From: Rhodoferax sp.
GTDB taxonomy: Bacteria > Pseudomonadota > Gammaproteobacteria > Burkholderiales > Burkholderiaceae_C
Reading direction: 5' to 3'
Length of the DNA: 38,075 nucleotides
NCBI GenBank assembly: GCA_030645355.1
Contig: JAUSNJ010000150.1
Coordinates: forward strand, 1 to 38,075
Part shown: one piece after another, positions 24,771-33,367 of the stretch
Layout of the letters: each line of letters opens with the position of its first letter
How positions within the stretch are numbered: position 1 is the first letter of the stretch
Position numbers and translations under genes: made by a program
The notes under the pieces: generated by a model
What the model was told of the DNA's origin: nothing
Seen by the model: the letters and a program-made list of their open reading frames with translations, nothing else
Database searches by the model: none

Positions 24771-25757
24771 ATGCCATTGTCTGCTCAGAAACTGTGTCTC
24801 TTGAACCGTTGGCGTCACGTCCTGGCGTGCTGGCTGGGCCTTGTCTGCGTGGCCGGTCTGGCGCACGCGCAAGAGTCTGTGCAGGGACCTGCGATGGTGG
24901 TGCATCAGGTGTCGGCGTCGTCCTGGTATGTGGAGGGGCACAGCGCCCTGGGAACGCCTGCCAATCAGAACTTCATCTCCAACGCTGCGTTTGTGGTCAC
25001 GCCGGCGGGCGTGGTCGTGGTGGACGCGCTGGGCTCACCGGCCTTGGCAGAGCGGCTGCTGGCAGAAATCCGCAAGATCACCCCTCAACCCGTGACCCAC
25101 GTGATCCTGACGCACTACCATGCGGACCACATCTATGGCGTGCAGACGTTCAAGGCCCAGGGCGCTCGCATTCTGGCCCACCGCGCTGCGCGGGACTATC
25201 TGAACTCGGATGCCGCACTGATCCGCCTGCAGGCCTCGCGTGAGACCCTGGCACCCTGGATCAACGCACAGACGCGTCTAGTGCCTGCCGATGACTGGAT
25301 AGAGGGTACCCGGGACCTGGTGGTGGGGGGTGTGCGATTTGTACTGACTTCGGTTGGGCCATCGCATACTCCGGAGGATGTGGTCGTCTACCTGCCCCAG
25401 GAGAAGGTCCTGTTTGCTGGAGATCTGGTGTTTCGCAACCGCGTGCCCTACGTGGGCCAGGCCGATAGCGGGCATTGGATCAAGGCATTGGATACCTTGC
25501 TGGCGTTTGATACTGCAGTCATTGTGCCGGGCCACGGCCCCCTGTCGTCCGAGGCCCGCAAGGACATGGAGTTGACGCGTGACTATCTGGGGTACCTTCG
25601 CAAGACCATGGGGCAGGCGGCCCGCAACATGGAGCCCTTTGACGATGCCTACCAGGACACCGATTGGACGCGGTTTGAATCGCTGCCGCTGTTTCGGGTG
25701 GCCAACCGCATGAACGCGTACAACACCTATCTTTTGATGGAAAGAGAAGCGCCGTGA
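24771..25757 (+). CDS. Exported MBL-fold metallo-hydrolase (SoxH-like)
   Basis: This is a 328-residue periplasmic protein of the metallo-beta-lactamase fold. The start at 24771 follows AAGGAAG and begins a Sec signal that ends AHA at about residue 33. Metal ligands are in THYHADHIYG (HxHxDH), GPSHTPEDVVVYL, VLFAGDLVF and PGHGPL. It resembles SoxH and the zinc hydrolases of quinoprotein relay systems, whose substrates are unsettled; a glyoxalase II- or persulfide-dioxygenase-like reaction on a sulfur ester is possible. The stop overlaps the GTG start of a thioredoxin-fold gene, so the two are coupled, as soxH-type genes often are with soxW-type genes. Confidence 0.88.
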   Translation: MPLSAQKLCLLNRWRHVLACWLGLVCVAGLAHAQESVQGPAMVVHQVSASSWYVEGHSALGTPANQNFISNAAFVVTPAGVVVVDALGSPALAERLLAEIRKITPQPVTHVILTHYHADHIYGVQTFKAQGARILAHRAARDYLNSDAALIRLQASRETLAPWINAQTRLVPADDWIEGTRDLVVGGVRFVLTSVGPSHTPEDVVVYLPQEKVLFAGDLVFRNRVPYVGQADSGHWIKALDTLLAFDTAVIVPGHGPLSSEARKDMELTRDYLGYLRKTMGQAARNMEPFDDAYQDTDWTRFESLPLFRVANRMNAYNTYLLMEREAP

Positions 25758-26293
25758 CGACCGGTACCTCGGGCCCCACCCGGCGCATGGTGCTGGGCGC
25801 CGCAGCCGCAGTGGCGAGTACGGGCCTGGTCCGGCCCGCGCGGGCTACCGGTGCCACGCTTCCCGCTCCGGTGGCGCTGGACCATGCATTGGCCCGCGCG
25901 TTGGAAAAAGGAAACCCGCTGGTCGTGATGGTGAGCCTGGAAGGCTGTCCGTTCTGTCGCGTGGCGCGGGATAGCTACCTGGCCCCCCTGCACCGTGAGG
26001 GGAGTGTTGCCGTGTACCAGATTGACATGCGAAGCGCCCAAGCCGTGCGAGATTTCTCAGGGTCCACGCGGTCACACGAAGACATGGTGCGTGCATGGCG
26101 CGTCACGATTGCGCCAACGGTTCTTTTTTTTGGGGCGCAGGGCAAAGAAATTGTCGCGCGGCTGGAGGGTGGCTATATCCCGGACTTCTATGGGGCCTAT
26201 CTGGACCAGCGGCTGGAACAGGCGCGGGCGCTGATCAAGGGCACGCGTCAGGCGAACTTTTCCATTAGCCGTGCAGAGCGTTCGACCTCCTGA
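25754..26293 (+). CDS. Tat-exported thioredoxin-fold protein (SoxW-like)
   Basis: This is a 179-residue protein with a GTG start overlapping the previous stop by 4 nt. A twin-arginine signal (TRRMVLGAAAAV) is followed by a thioredoxin fold with the redox pair Cys65-Cys68 in EGCPFCRVARD and a cis-Pro region IAPTVLFF. It probably reduces disulfides or persulfides on a periplasmic partner, such as the adjacent hydrolase or the sulfide dehydrogenase. Its 3' end runs 46 nt into the 3' end of the convergent CsoR-family gene. Confidence 0.88.
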   Translation: MTTGTSGPTRRMVLGAAAAVASTGLVRPARATGATLPAPVALDHALARALEKGNPLVVMVSLEGCPFCRVARDSYLAPLHREGSVAVYQIDMRSAQAVRDFSGSTRSHEDMVRAWRVTIAPTVLFFGAQGKEIVARLEGGYIPDFYGAYLDQRLEQARALIKGTRQANFSISRAERSTS

Positions 26294-26577
26294 ATGGCCT
26301 GCTCTTCGTTCTCGGACTCGTTCACCGCCTCTATCAGCGAGCAGGTCATCATGCGGTAAAAAGCCTTGTCCATGGCCTTGCGCGTCGCCGACATCTGCGT
26401 GGCGACTTCTTCGCAAGACCGCCCCTTCTCGATCATGTCCACCAGCCCACGAACCTGGCCTTCAATGCGTCGCAGGCGATTGGTCATGTCTTTCTGGTGG
26501 TCCTGGCGGTAGTTCTGCGTCAGGCCTTTTGACAGGGGCGCATCTGTGGCGGCTGCGGAGGGAGTATTTTTTGGCAT
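26248..26577 (-). CDS. CsoR/CstR/RcnR-family (DUF156) repressor with atypical cysteine spacing
   Basis: This is a 109-residue all-helical DNA-binding repressor. The ATG at 26577 starts a protein of family length; the frame is open further upstream but without conservation. The core is NRLRRIEGQVRGLVDMIEKG, then Cys55 in RSCEEVATQMSA, then Cys79 in MMTCSLIEAV. Compared by eye with CsoR and CstR, Cys55 matches the first conserved Cys (CsoR C36, CstR C31). The second conserved Cys position is Ala84, the CsoR histidine position is Ser80, and Cys79 is one residue before it. The copper ligand set is therefore lost, while two thiols remain, which fits persulfide or electrophile sensing. It is divergent from an ArsR gene. 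Confidence 0.9.
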   Translation of the reverse strand: MPKNTPSAAATDAPLSKGLTQNYRQDHQKDMTNRLRRIEGQVRGLVDMIEKGRSCEEVATQMSATRKAMDKAFYRMMTCSLIEAVNESENEEQAIQEVERSARLMEKFA

Positions 26578-26668
26578 AGTCCCTATTTTGCATGAGGCCC
26601 ACCCACGCTTCCAGTGCAGCGGGTGAGCAATCCAATACACTGGCCCCCTAGACTTCATTGACAATTCC

Positions 26669-27004
26669 ATGGCAACCCGTACTTCCAAGAAAACCCGCTC
26701 CGAACTCGACAAACCGGACCATGTATTTGACAAAGCGGCCGAGTTGTTCCGGGTGATGTCCGCGCCCATGCGGTTGAAGATCATCAGCTGTCTGTGCGAT
26801 GGTGAGCAGAACGTCAGCTACTTGCTGGAGAAAATCGCCACAACCCAGCCCAATATGTCGCAGCACCTGAACACACTCTTCAAAGCGGGTGTCGTTGCCA
26901 AACGGCGCGACGGGGTGCAGATTCACTACCGCATTGCAAACGACCAAATTGTCAACCTCTGCAAAGCGGTGTGCCTGCAAGTCGAAGATGAATCCAGGCC
27001 TTAG
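26669..27004 (+). CDS. ArsR/SmtB family regulator with four cysteines, possible persulfide/thiol sensor
   Basis: This 111-residue winged-helix regulator has the DNA-recognition helix [19 protein letters not shown] and wing [12 protein letters not shown]. Cys41 and Cys43 lie in ISCLCDGEQ (helix 2/3), and Cys98 and Cys102 in NLCKAVCLQ (last helix). SqrR, BigR and YgaV sense persulfide through one Cys in the first region and one in the last helix. The last-helix Cys here is about one turn earlier than in BigR, so the match is in layout, not position. Classical arsenic or zinc sites are not obvious. It starts 91 nt from the divergent CsoR-family gene and ends overlapping the MCP stop. Confidence 0.88.
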   Translation: MATRTSKKTRSELDKPDHVFDKAAELFRVMSAPMRLKIISCLCDGEQNVSYLLEKIATTQPNMSQHLNTLFKAGVVAKRRDGVQIHYRIANDQIVNLCKAVCLQVEDESRP

Positions 27005-28593
27005 ATAGACCTGTTGCGGGTTCCACCTTCCAGCTGAAACGACGCCGCCACGGTGGCCAGTTGGCGGGCCTGTTCCTGCAGGGCTGCGGATGCGGCTGAC
27101 GTTTCCTCGACCAGGGCCGCGTTTTGCTGGGTCACGCCGTCCAGTTGGCTGACCGCCTGGTTGATTTCGGCAATACCGGCTGACTGCTCCTTGCTGGCGG
27201 ATGCAATCTCTCCCACGATGTCGGCCACGCGCTGGATGCCCGACACGATTTCCTGCATGGTGTGCCCGGCTTGGGCGACCTGCTCGGTGCCGCGACCTAC
27301 CTTGTCGACCGAATCGTCAATCAGGCCCTTGATTTCCCTGGCGGCGGTTGCCGAACGCTGGGCCAGACTGCGCACCTCTGCTGCCACCACGGCAAAGCCC
27401 CGGCCCTGTTCACCGGCCCGGGCCGCTTCCACGGCGGCATTCAGGGCCAGGATGTTGGTCTGGAATGCAATGCCGTCGATCACCGCAATGATGTCAACGA
27501 TCTTGCGCGACGAGGTGTTGATGGCGTCCATGGTGTCCACCACCTGCGAGACCACCACGCCGCCGCGGGTTGCCAGTGCCGATGCCGAATGGGCGAGTTG
27601 GTTGGCCTGCGCCGCGCTGTCCGCATTGTGTTGAACGGTACTGGACAATTCCTCACTGGCGGACGCTGTTTTTTCCAGCGACCCGGCTTGTTGCTCGGTG
27701 CGATTGGACAAGTCCAGCGTGCCGGATGCCACTTCACCCGCTGCGCTGGCAATGGCATCCGAGCCACCGCGCACCTGGCTGATGACCTGGTGCAGGTTGT
27801 CGCGCATGGTGCTCATCTGGTTCAGCAAGTGGCCGATTTCGTCTCGGCCGCTGTGCGCCACTGGATGCGACAGGTCACCCGCGGCAATCGACGTGGCGGT
27901 CTGCTCAGCCAGCGCAAACCCGGCGCGCATGCGTCCCATCAGTAGAAAGGTCATCAAGCTGGCAGGAATGCCGCCCACGATGACTGCCGTCAGGAATACG
28001 CCCAAGGCAATGTTGTAGCGGCTTTCGGCCTGCTGCGAAGCCAGCTCGGCCGCCTTGACCTTGAAATCGCGCCATGCGACCAGCGACTGGATGGCCGCTT
28101 CGCCTTCGGTACGCCCGGCCTGCAAAAAGGCGGCCATGCTCGCCGGGCTGAAGTCTCCGCTGCCCACGGCCTTGACGGCCAGGTCGAGCTTGTCGCGCCA
28201 CGCGGCGCGGGTCTGCTTGGCTGCAGTCAGCAAAGCCTGTTCCTCCGGCAGGCCGGTCGTTGCGGTCAGTGCATCAAACAAGCGGTTGGCTTCAACCCGG
28301 TTCTTGGCAATGCTGTCGGTGTGCGTCGCGGTAGGGTGGTCATGGATGGACGCCAGTGGGCCATCGGGTGCGTGCTGGAAAGCCAACAGGATTTGCAGCC
28401 GGTTCTGCACGATTTTGTCGATGGAGTCCGACATCTGTAGTGCCGGAACCATGGCCTTTTCGTGCACCGTCTTGAGGCTGTCGCGCGCTGACGACAGGCC
28501 CCAGTAGCTGACGAGTGCAACCGCCATGAAGGACAGCCAGTAGGCAACAAGGACGGTGGCGAAACGCTGGGTGATCCGGATATTGTCAAACAT
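27001..28593 (-). CDS. Methyl-accepting chemotaxis protein
   Basis: This is a 530-residue transmembrane chemoreceptor. An N-terminal membrane segment (about residues 10-32) is followed by a periplasmic four-helix-bundle sensor (about 35-185), a second membrane segment (about 190-212), a HAMP domain and a long coiled-coil signalling region. The hairpin tip reads [20 protein letters not shown], then [20 protein letters not shown]. No CheR-docking pentapeptide is present at the C-terminus. The ligand is unknown. Its place between sulfur regulators and the RuBisCO operon may be coincidence or may reflect taxis towards redox zones. Confidence 0.93.
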   Translation of the reverse strand: MFDNIRITQRFATVLVAYWLSFMAVALVSYWGLSSARDSLKTVHEKAMVPALQMSDSIDKIVQNRLQILLAFQHAPDGPLASIHDHPTATHTDSIAKNRVEANRLFDALTATTGLPEEQALLTAAKQTRAAWRDKLDLAVKAVGSGDFSPASMAAFLQAGRTEGEAAIQSLVAWRDFKVKAAELASQQAESRYNIALGVFLTAVIVGGIPASLMTFLLMGRMRAGFALAEQTATSIAAGDLSHPVAHSGRDEIGHLLNQMSTMRDNLHQVISQVRGGSDAIASAAGEVASGTLDLSNRTEQQAGSLEKTASASEELSSTVQHNADSAAQANQLAHSASALATRGGVVVSQVVDTMDAINTSSRKIVDIIAVIDGIAFQTNILALNAAVEAARAGEQGRGFAVVAAEVRSLAQRSATAAREIKGLIDDSVDKVGRGTEQVAQAGHTMQEIVSGIQRVADIVGEIASASKEQSAGIAEINQAVSQLDGVTQQNAALVEETSAASAALQEQARQLATVAASFQLEGGTRNRSI

Positions 28594-28689
28594 AAGCATT
28601 CACTGAATTTTTGATCCACTGATCATACTGAATACCTGTTGTTCCAGTAGGGTCTTATTGCCGCGCGACCGCAAAGCACCCAGGCGTCT

Positions 28690-30972
28690 CTAGCGGGTCA
28701 ACGCCATGAACAGCCTGGGCAGCTGTTCTGGCAGGCGGGCAATGTTGTCGATCACCGTGTATCGCTTGCCGAAAATGTCGCTCACATAGGTATCGGCGCT
28801 GGCGTCCAGGTTGATGCAGTAGGTGAAAATGTCCTGGTTGTCCAGCTCACGCACGGCCACCTTGGCGTCTTCGATCAGCAGGCGCTCGTCTTTCACGTCA
28901 ATGTCGGAAGGCTTGCCATCGGTCAGCACCAGCAGCAGTCTTTTGTCGGCTGCCTGCGTGCTCAAGGTGTGCGCAGCGTGGCGCAGGGCCGCGCCCATGC
29001 GGGTGCTGTAACCGGCCTGCAATGCTGCCAACCGTGCTTTGGCACCATCGCCCCAGCGCTCGCCAAAGCCCTTGATGTGAAAGTAGCGCACGTCGTGGCG
29101 GGTGTTGGAGTGAAAGCCGGCAATGGCCAGCGGGTCACCGAGTTGTTCAATGGCCCAAGCCAGCAGCGACACCGCTTCCTGGCTGAGTTGCAGCACAGTC
29201 TGTTCGGAGCCGCGCGCCGTGTCGTTGAGCGACTCTGACAAGTCCAGCAACAGCGTCACCGCAATGCTGCGGCCATCATTGGTGTGGCTCATGTTGATGC
29301 GCGGGTCGGGCTGGCCGCCGCTCTTGAGGTCAATCAGCGCGCGGACCGCCACGTCCAGATCCAGCTCGCTGCCGTCTTCCTGAAAGCGCAGTCGCACTTT
29401 GTTTTGGGGTTTGAGCAAATCCAGCAGGCGTTTGAGGCGCTTGGCCAGTGCGCTGTGTTTGGCCAGCAGCGCATCAATGTCAGCCGGGTTGCCGCTGGGG
29501 TGCAGGCGCTCATACAGGCTGACCCAATCGGGCCGCACGGTCTGGCTGGTGTAGTCCCACTCGGGATAGTGGCGCGGCGGCAGGCTCAGGATTTCTTGCG
29601 CTGGCGGTGTCTGGTCGGGCTTGTCAAAGGTTTCCTCGTCGTCCGAGAGTTCGTGAAAGCGCCACAGGTGGCGGTTGTCGTCACGGTAATCGACTTCGGT
29701 GTCCTGGAACCAGGTGTCGGGCAGTTGGTCACTCTGCATGCGCGTTTTGCCCAGGTAACTCAGGGCCAGACCCGCAATCTCGGTGGTGTTGGATTCGCCT
29801 TGCGCCAGCAGCGCGTGAAAGCGCTGCACCCAGTCGGCCAGCTGCGGGCTCTCAAAGCGTCTGGGCGGGTCAAGCAGGGCGCGTGACAGCATTGCCAGGC
29901 GGTGCCGCAGGCAGGAATGGGTGGCCGGGTTGCAAGCACCATCTACCGGGCTGGGGTGCAGTGCGGACAAAATTCGCCGCATGCCGGGGTAGGCGCGCAG
30001 CGTCAGCGCGTCCATGCGCGCGTCTTCAAAGCACTCGATGGCCAGGCGCTGCGCCGGGCTGAAGTTGTCGGCAAAGATGGGGGTGCTCCAGCGCCGGTGC
30101 GCCGCCATGTGTGCCAGCGCGGCGCGGTAACGGTCCAGGCCGGTGATGCCGGCCCGCTCGTCATACACGTCGGGCAGGCGCATGCCAAACGCATCAAAGT
30201 AGGGCATGGGCTGGCGCTGTACGTCAAAGGTGGTGGAGTAGGGCACCAAAACATCGCTCATCTGCCACAGCGCTGTCAGGTACAAGTCCAGCGCGCGGGT
30301 GTGGTCCATCAGCAGTGTGCCGTGGCGCTCGCGTTGCATCACAGCGCGGCTGTCGGCTGAGGCCAGGCTGAAGAAGTCGCGCTGCTGCTCGGGGTGGTGG
30401 CTGTAGTTGCGGATGCCGTAGTTGACCCAGTTGCCCAGGCCCTGCAGGCTGAGTGCGCCCAGCAGCAGCGGCGCTTTTTCAAAAAACACCGCCAGGCTGG
30501 GGCTGGGGTAGGTTTTGTGGATGCCGTGGATGGAGCCGCTGGTGCGCTCCAGCAGCAGCAGGCACAGGTCCATGTAGTGCTGCAGTTGCGCCTGGGTGGG
30601 CAGGCGCCGTGCCACTGCGGCCAGGGTTTGCAGAAATGGGGCAATGGCTTTGCCGTTGGGCGACTTGTTGATCAGCCGCACGGTTGTCATCACCGCGTTG
30701 AGCGCATCTTCACCCACGGTCTGGGCGATGGGTGGCCATTCCTGCAAAAAGATCAACGCAGGCTCCACACCGCGGCCCAACTTGCCCAGAAAACGCGCTT
30801 GGGCCAAGAAGTCGTCCAGCCCTTCGGCGCTGAGCTTGGCATGCGCCTCAGCCATACACGCTGCAAATACATCGTCGATTTGGGCAAACCCGCAGTCGAG
30901 TTGCCTGCGCCATGCCTGCAAGCGTTCAGCACCCAAGTCTGCAGTGCTGGCGATATCAGCCATGGCGGTCAT
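28690..30972 (-). CDS. cbbO: RuBisCO activation protein CbbO (VWA domain)
   Basis: This 760-residue protein is related to NorD. CbbO binds RuBisCO through its C-terminal von Willebrand A domain and, with the CbbQ AAA+ ring, removes inhibitory sugar phosphates. The VWA domain begins near residue 570, with the MIDAS motif DLSES (in TLLLDLSESLND) and VLTDGKPSDIDVKDERL. The N-terminal part has the helical CbbO/NorD character (TYPSPSLAVFFEKAPLLLG). It starts 5 nt after the cbbQ stop. An alternative ATG lies three codons in, at 30963. Family and context together make the assignment firm; CbbO2 type is inferred from pairing with form II RuBisCO. Confidence 0.93.
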   Translation of the reverse strand: MTAMADIASTADLGAERLQAWRRQLDCGFAQIDDVFAACMAEAHAKLSAEGLDDFLAQARFLGKLGRGVEPALIFLQEWPPIAQTVGEDALNAVMTTVRLINKSPNGKAIAPFLQTLAAVARRLPTQAQLQHYMDLCLLLLERTSGSIHGIHKTYPSPSLAVFFEKAPLLLGALSLQGLGNWVNYGIRNYSHHPEQQRDFFSLASADSRAVMQRERHGTLLMDHTRALDLYLTALWQMSDVLVPYSTTFDVQRQPMPYFDAFGMRLPDVYDERAGITGLDRYRAALAHMAAHRRWSTPIFADNFSPAQRLAIECFEDARMDALTLRAYPGMRRILSALHPSPVDGACNPATHSCLRHRLAMLSRALLDPPRRFESPQLADWVQRFHALLAQGESNTTEIAGLALSYLGKTRMQSDQLPDTWFQDTEVDYRDDNRHLWRFHELSDDEETFDKPDQTPPAQEILSLPPRHYPEWDYTSQTVRPDWVSLYERLHPSGNPADIDALLAKHSALAKRLKRLLDLLKPQNKVRLRFQEDGSELDLDVAVRALIDLKSGGQPDPRINMSHTNDGRSIAVTLLLDLSESLNDTARGSEQTVLQLSQEAVSLLAWAIEQLGDPLAIAGFHSNTRHDVRYFHIKGFGERWGDGAKARLAALQAGYSTRMGAALRHAAHTLSTQAADKRLLLVLTDGKPSDIDVKDERLLIEDAKVAVRELDNQDIFTYCINLDASADTYVSDIFGKRYTVIDNIARLPEQLPRLFMALTR

Positions 30973-30977
30973 GGTGT

Positions 30978-31781
30978 TTAGCCAAAAACTACTTCAATGG
31001 CGTGGTCGAGTGTGGCGCGGATGTCGGCGTCGTCGGTGATGGGGCGCACCAGCGCCATGCGGCAGGCATCGAGCGGATCGACATCAGCCTTGATCAGCGT
31101 GGCCGCGTACACCAGCAAGCGGGTGGAAATGCCTTCGTCCAGACCGTGCCCTTTGAGTGCCCGCGCGGTAGCACCGATTTTGACCAGCCGCACCGCATCG
31201 GCCATGTTGACTCCGGTCTCCGTCGCGATGATGCTGGCTTCCAGATCTGCTGCAGGGTAGTCAAAGTCAAACCCCACAAAGCGCTGCTTGGTCGATTGCT
31301 TCAGGTCTTTCATCAGGCTCTGGTAGCCCGGGTTGTAGGAGATGACCAACTGGAAGTCCGGGTGCGCCTGGATCAGCTCGCCCTTCTTGTCCAATGGCAG
31401 CTGGCGGCGGTGGTCAGTGAGCGGGTGGATCACTACCGTGGTGTCTTGCCGTGCCTCGACGATTTCGTCCAGATAGCAAATCGCCCCGATACGCGCGGCG
31501 GTGGCCAGCGGTCCGTCCAGCCAGCGGGTGCCGTTGGCTTCCAGCAGGTAGCGGCCCACCAGGTCCGAGGCCGTCATGTCCTCGTTGCAGGCCACGGTGA
31601 TCAGTGGCTTGCCGAGCTTGAAGGCCATGTATTCAATAAACCGCGACTTGCCGCAACCCGTCGGTCCCTTCACCATGACGGGCAGGCGGGCACGGTATGC
31701 GGCTTCATACAAAGCCACTTCGTTGGCCTGCTGTTGGTAAAACGGCTCGTGGGTTACACGGTATTGGGTTGCATCAGCCAT
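30978..31781 (-). CDS. cbbQ: RuBisCO activase subunit CbbQ (MoxR-type AAA+ ATPase)
   Basis: This is a 267-residue AAA+ ATPase of the CbbQ/NirQ/NorQ group. Walker A is [10 protein letters not shown] (Lys45) and Walker B is [11 protein letters not shown]; the sensor region is [20 protein letters not shown], and the conserved FVGFDFDYP follows. The ring works with CbbO as a RuBisCO activase. The ATG at 31781 is preferred, with AGGT upstream; a TTG at 31796 in frame adds five residues. It begins 21 nt after cbbM stops, in the same operon. Confidence 0.95.
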   Translation of the reverse strand: MADATQYRVTHEPFYQQQANEVALYEAAYRARLPVMVKGPTGCGKSRFIEYMAFKLGKPLITVACNEDMTASDLVGRYLLEANGTRWLDGPLATAARIGAICYLDEIVEARQDTTVVIHPLTDHRRQLPLDKKGELIQAHPDFQLVISYNPGYQSLMKDLKQSTKQRFVGFDFDYPAADLEASIIATETGVNMADAVRLVKIGATARALKGHGLDEGISTRLLVYAATLIKADVDPLDACRMALVRPITDDADIRATLDHAIEVVFG

Positions 31782-31802
31782 GGCGATGACCTGCAAGGTG
31801 GC

Positions 31803-33182
31803 TTACTTGTGCACACCCAACTTCTCGCGCCAGCCGGGGAACAGCTTGTCCGCATCGCCCGGGAACGACTCAAAGGCCCGGGCAAATTCCTTGTGTTCCT
31901 TGGCGAACTCGATCGGGTCAGCGCCCGACTTCCAGCACTCATACGACTGGCGCAACGACACCGCCCCGGCTGCGGGCGAGTCAATGTGGCCGTAAGCTCC
32001 ACCTCCCGCCGTGTTGATCACGTTGCCGTGCCCCAGGTTCTGGAAGAAGCCCGGCAGGCGCAGCGCGTTCATGCCGCCCGAGATGATGGGCGTGGTGGGC
32101 TTCATGCCATACCACTTCTGGAAGTAGACCGGGCCCTGGCACTCGTCACGTTCAATCATGTAGGCAATGCCGCGGTCGTCGCCTTCGCCTTCCATCTTGC
32201 CGTAGCCCATGGTGCCGACGTGGATGCCGGAAGCACCTTGCAGGCGGCTCATCTTGGCCAGCACAAATGCCGTGTAGCCGCGCTTGGCCGATGGCGAGGT
32301 GATCATGCCGTGGCCGGCGCGGTGGTAGTGCAGGTACTGGTTGGGGTACTGGCGCCGGGCCGTGGTGACCATGCCCGGGCCGCCCACAAAACCATCCACC
32401 AGGAAAGCCAGCTTGTCGGCGTCCGGGCCAAAGGTCTCCAGTGCGTAGTCGGCGCGGGCCAGCATTTCGTAGTGGTCGTCGGCCGTGATGTTCATCGAGA
32501 ACAGCTTGGGCTGGCCGGTCTCGTCCTGGGCGCGCTTCAGCGCGTCGTACACCAGTGGCAGCACCTTCTTGATGGGCGCAAACACCTGGTTGCCTTGGGG
32601 TTCGTCATTCTTGATGAAGTCGCCCCCCAGCCAGAACTGGTAGGCCGCTTGGGCGAAGGGCTCGGGTCGCAAACCCAGCTTGGGCTTGATGATGGTGCCG
32701 GCAATGTAGCCACCGTCCTTCAACGGTCGACCCAGGATGCGCCACAGGTCGGTGATGTCCTTGGATGGGCCGTCAAACATCTGGATGACCCGCTCGGGCA
32801 TGTAGAAGTCGTGAATCTTGGCGTGCTTGATGTCGCCCATGCCCTGGTTGTTGCCGATCACCAGCGTCAAGAAGGACACCAGCATGAAGCGCCCATCCGT
32901 CACATTGCGGTCGAACAGGTCGATCGGGTAGGCAATGCGCATGTCCTCGGTGGCTTCGTCAATGTAGTACACCAGCGCATCGACGCCACGGGTGAAATCG
33001 TCCGTGGTGCTGACTTCCACATTGGTCCCGGTGGACGACTCAGCGGCAAAGTGGGCCGCTGCCTCCAGATAACCGTGGCCGGATTTGGGTGCCATCTTGT
33101 AGGCCACCAGAATGTGGCGACCGCCCTTGATCAGGTCTTCTTCCTTCAAGCTCAGGTCGGCGTAACGGTTGCTTTGGTCCAT
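31803..33182 (-). CDS. cbbM: Ribulose-1,5-bisphosphate carboxylase/oxygenase, form II
   Basis: This is a 459-residue form II RuBisCO large subunit, the CO2-fixing enzyme of the Calvin cycle. Numbering matches the Rhodospirillum enzyme: Glu48 in [11 protein letters not shown], Asn111, Lys166 in [10 protein letters not shown], the carbamylated Lys191 with Asp193 and Glu194 in [10 protein letters not shown], and the loop 6 lysine in [14 protein letters not shown]. All catalytic residues seen are intact. Form II enzymes have low CO2/O2 specificity and suit low-oxygen, high-CO2 settings. It heads cbbM-cbbQ-cbbO. A decayed partial copy lies at 35147-35400. Confidence 0.98.
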   Translation of the reverse strand: MDQSNRYADLSLKEEDLIKGGRHILVAYKMAPKSGHGYLEAAAHFAAESSTGTNVEVSTTDDFTRGVDALVYYIDEATEDMRIAYPIDLFDRNVTDGRFMLVSFLTLVIGNNQGMGDIKHAKIHDFYMPERVIQMFDGPSKDITDLWRILGRPLKDGGYIAGTIIKPKLGLRPEPFAQAAYQFWLGGDFIKNDEPQGNQVFAPIKKVLPLVYDALKRAQDETGQPKLFSMNITADDHYEMLARADYALETFGPDADKLAFLVDGFVGGPGMVTTARRQYPNQYLHYHRAGHGMITSPSAKRGYTAFVLAKMSRLQGASGIHVGTMGYGKMEGEGDDRGIAYMIERDECQGPVYFQKWYGMKPTTPIISGGMNALRLPGFFQNLGHGNVINTAGGGAYGHIDSPAAGAVSLRQSYECWKSGADPIEFAKEHKEFARAFESFPGDADKLFPGWREKLGVHK

Positions 33183-33254
33183 GTGGAATCTCCAGTCAAA
33201 TAGTTCAGTGGGTAGCGATGAACCCGACTGTAGACAAGGCTATTCATAAAGAAA

Positions 33255-33278
33255 ATTCAATTAAATTGATTGTTGAAT
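33255..33278. promoter_or_regulatory. Candidate LysR/CbbR-type site before cbbM
   Basis: In the AT-rich stretch 73-96 nt upstream of cbbM, ATTCAA at 33255-33260 and TTGAAT at 33273-33278 form an inverted repeat. TCAATTAAATTGA at 33257-33269 is a perfect dyad with the T-N11-A form used by LysR regulators. CbbR is the usual activator of cbb operons, and a cbbR-like gene is at the right edge. Confidence 0.5.
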
Positions 33279-33341
33279 CAGGTTTTTATGATGAGTTGAT
33301 CTCGACCATGGGGCGATCTAACGACGTGGTGTTTCTTGCGT

Positions 33342-33361
33342 ATATACCCCATGAGGTATAT
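33342..33361. promoter_or_regulatory. ATACC/GGTAT palindrome before the hydrolase-thioesterase-rhodanese operon
   Basis: The 20 bp at 33342-33361 (core TATACCCCATGAGGTATA) are a palindrome with a single mismatched pair, ending 6 nt before the chosen start of the hydrolase. The half-site ATACC is shared with the repeat at 21182-21198 and is like CsoR/CstR operators. So close to the start codon, a bound repressor would block transcription or early elongation. Confidence 0.6.
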
Positions 33362-33367
33362 TCCGGG

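Noticed and set aside
28600..28689. Possible flagellar sigma-28 promoter before the chemoreceptor gene
   Set aside because: A GCAATAAG stretch resembles the -10 element, but no TAAA-type -35 lies at the right distance.
30912..33203. A very long open frame on the plus strand, antisense to cbbO, cbbQ and cbbM
   Set aside because: It lies opposite three well-recognised genes, has no family resemblance and reflects high third-position GC in the true frames.
33218..33367. N-terminal extension of the alpha/beta hydrolase by 50 residues
   Set aside because: No ribosome site, no conservation visible, and it would place the cbbM promoter region and the palindrome inside coding sequence.
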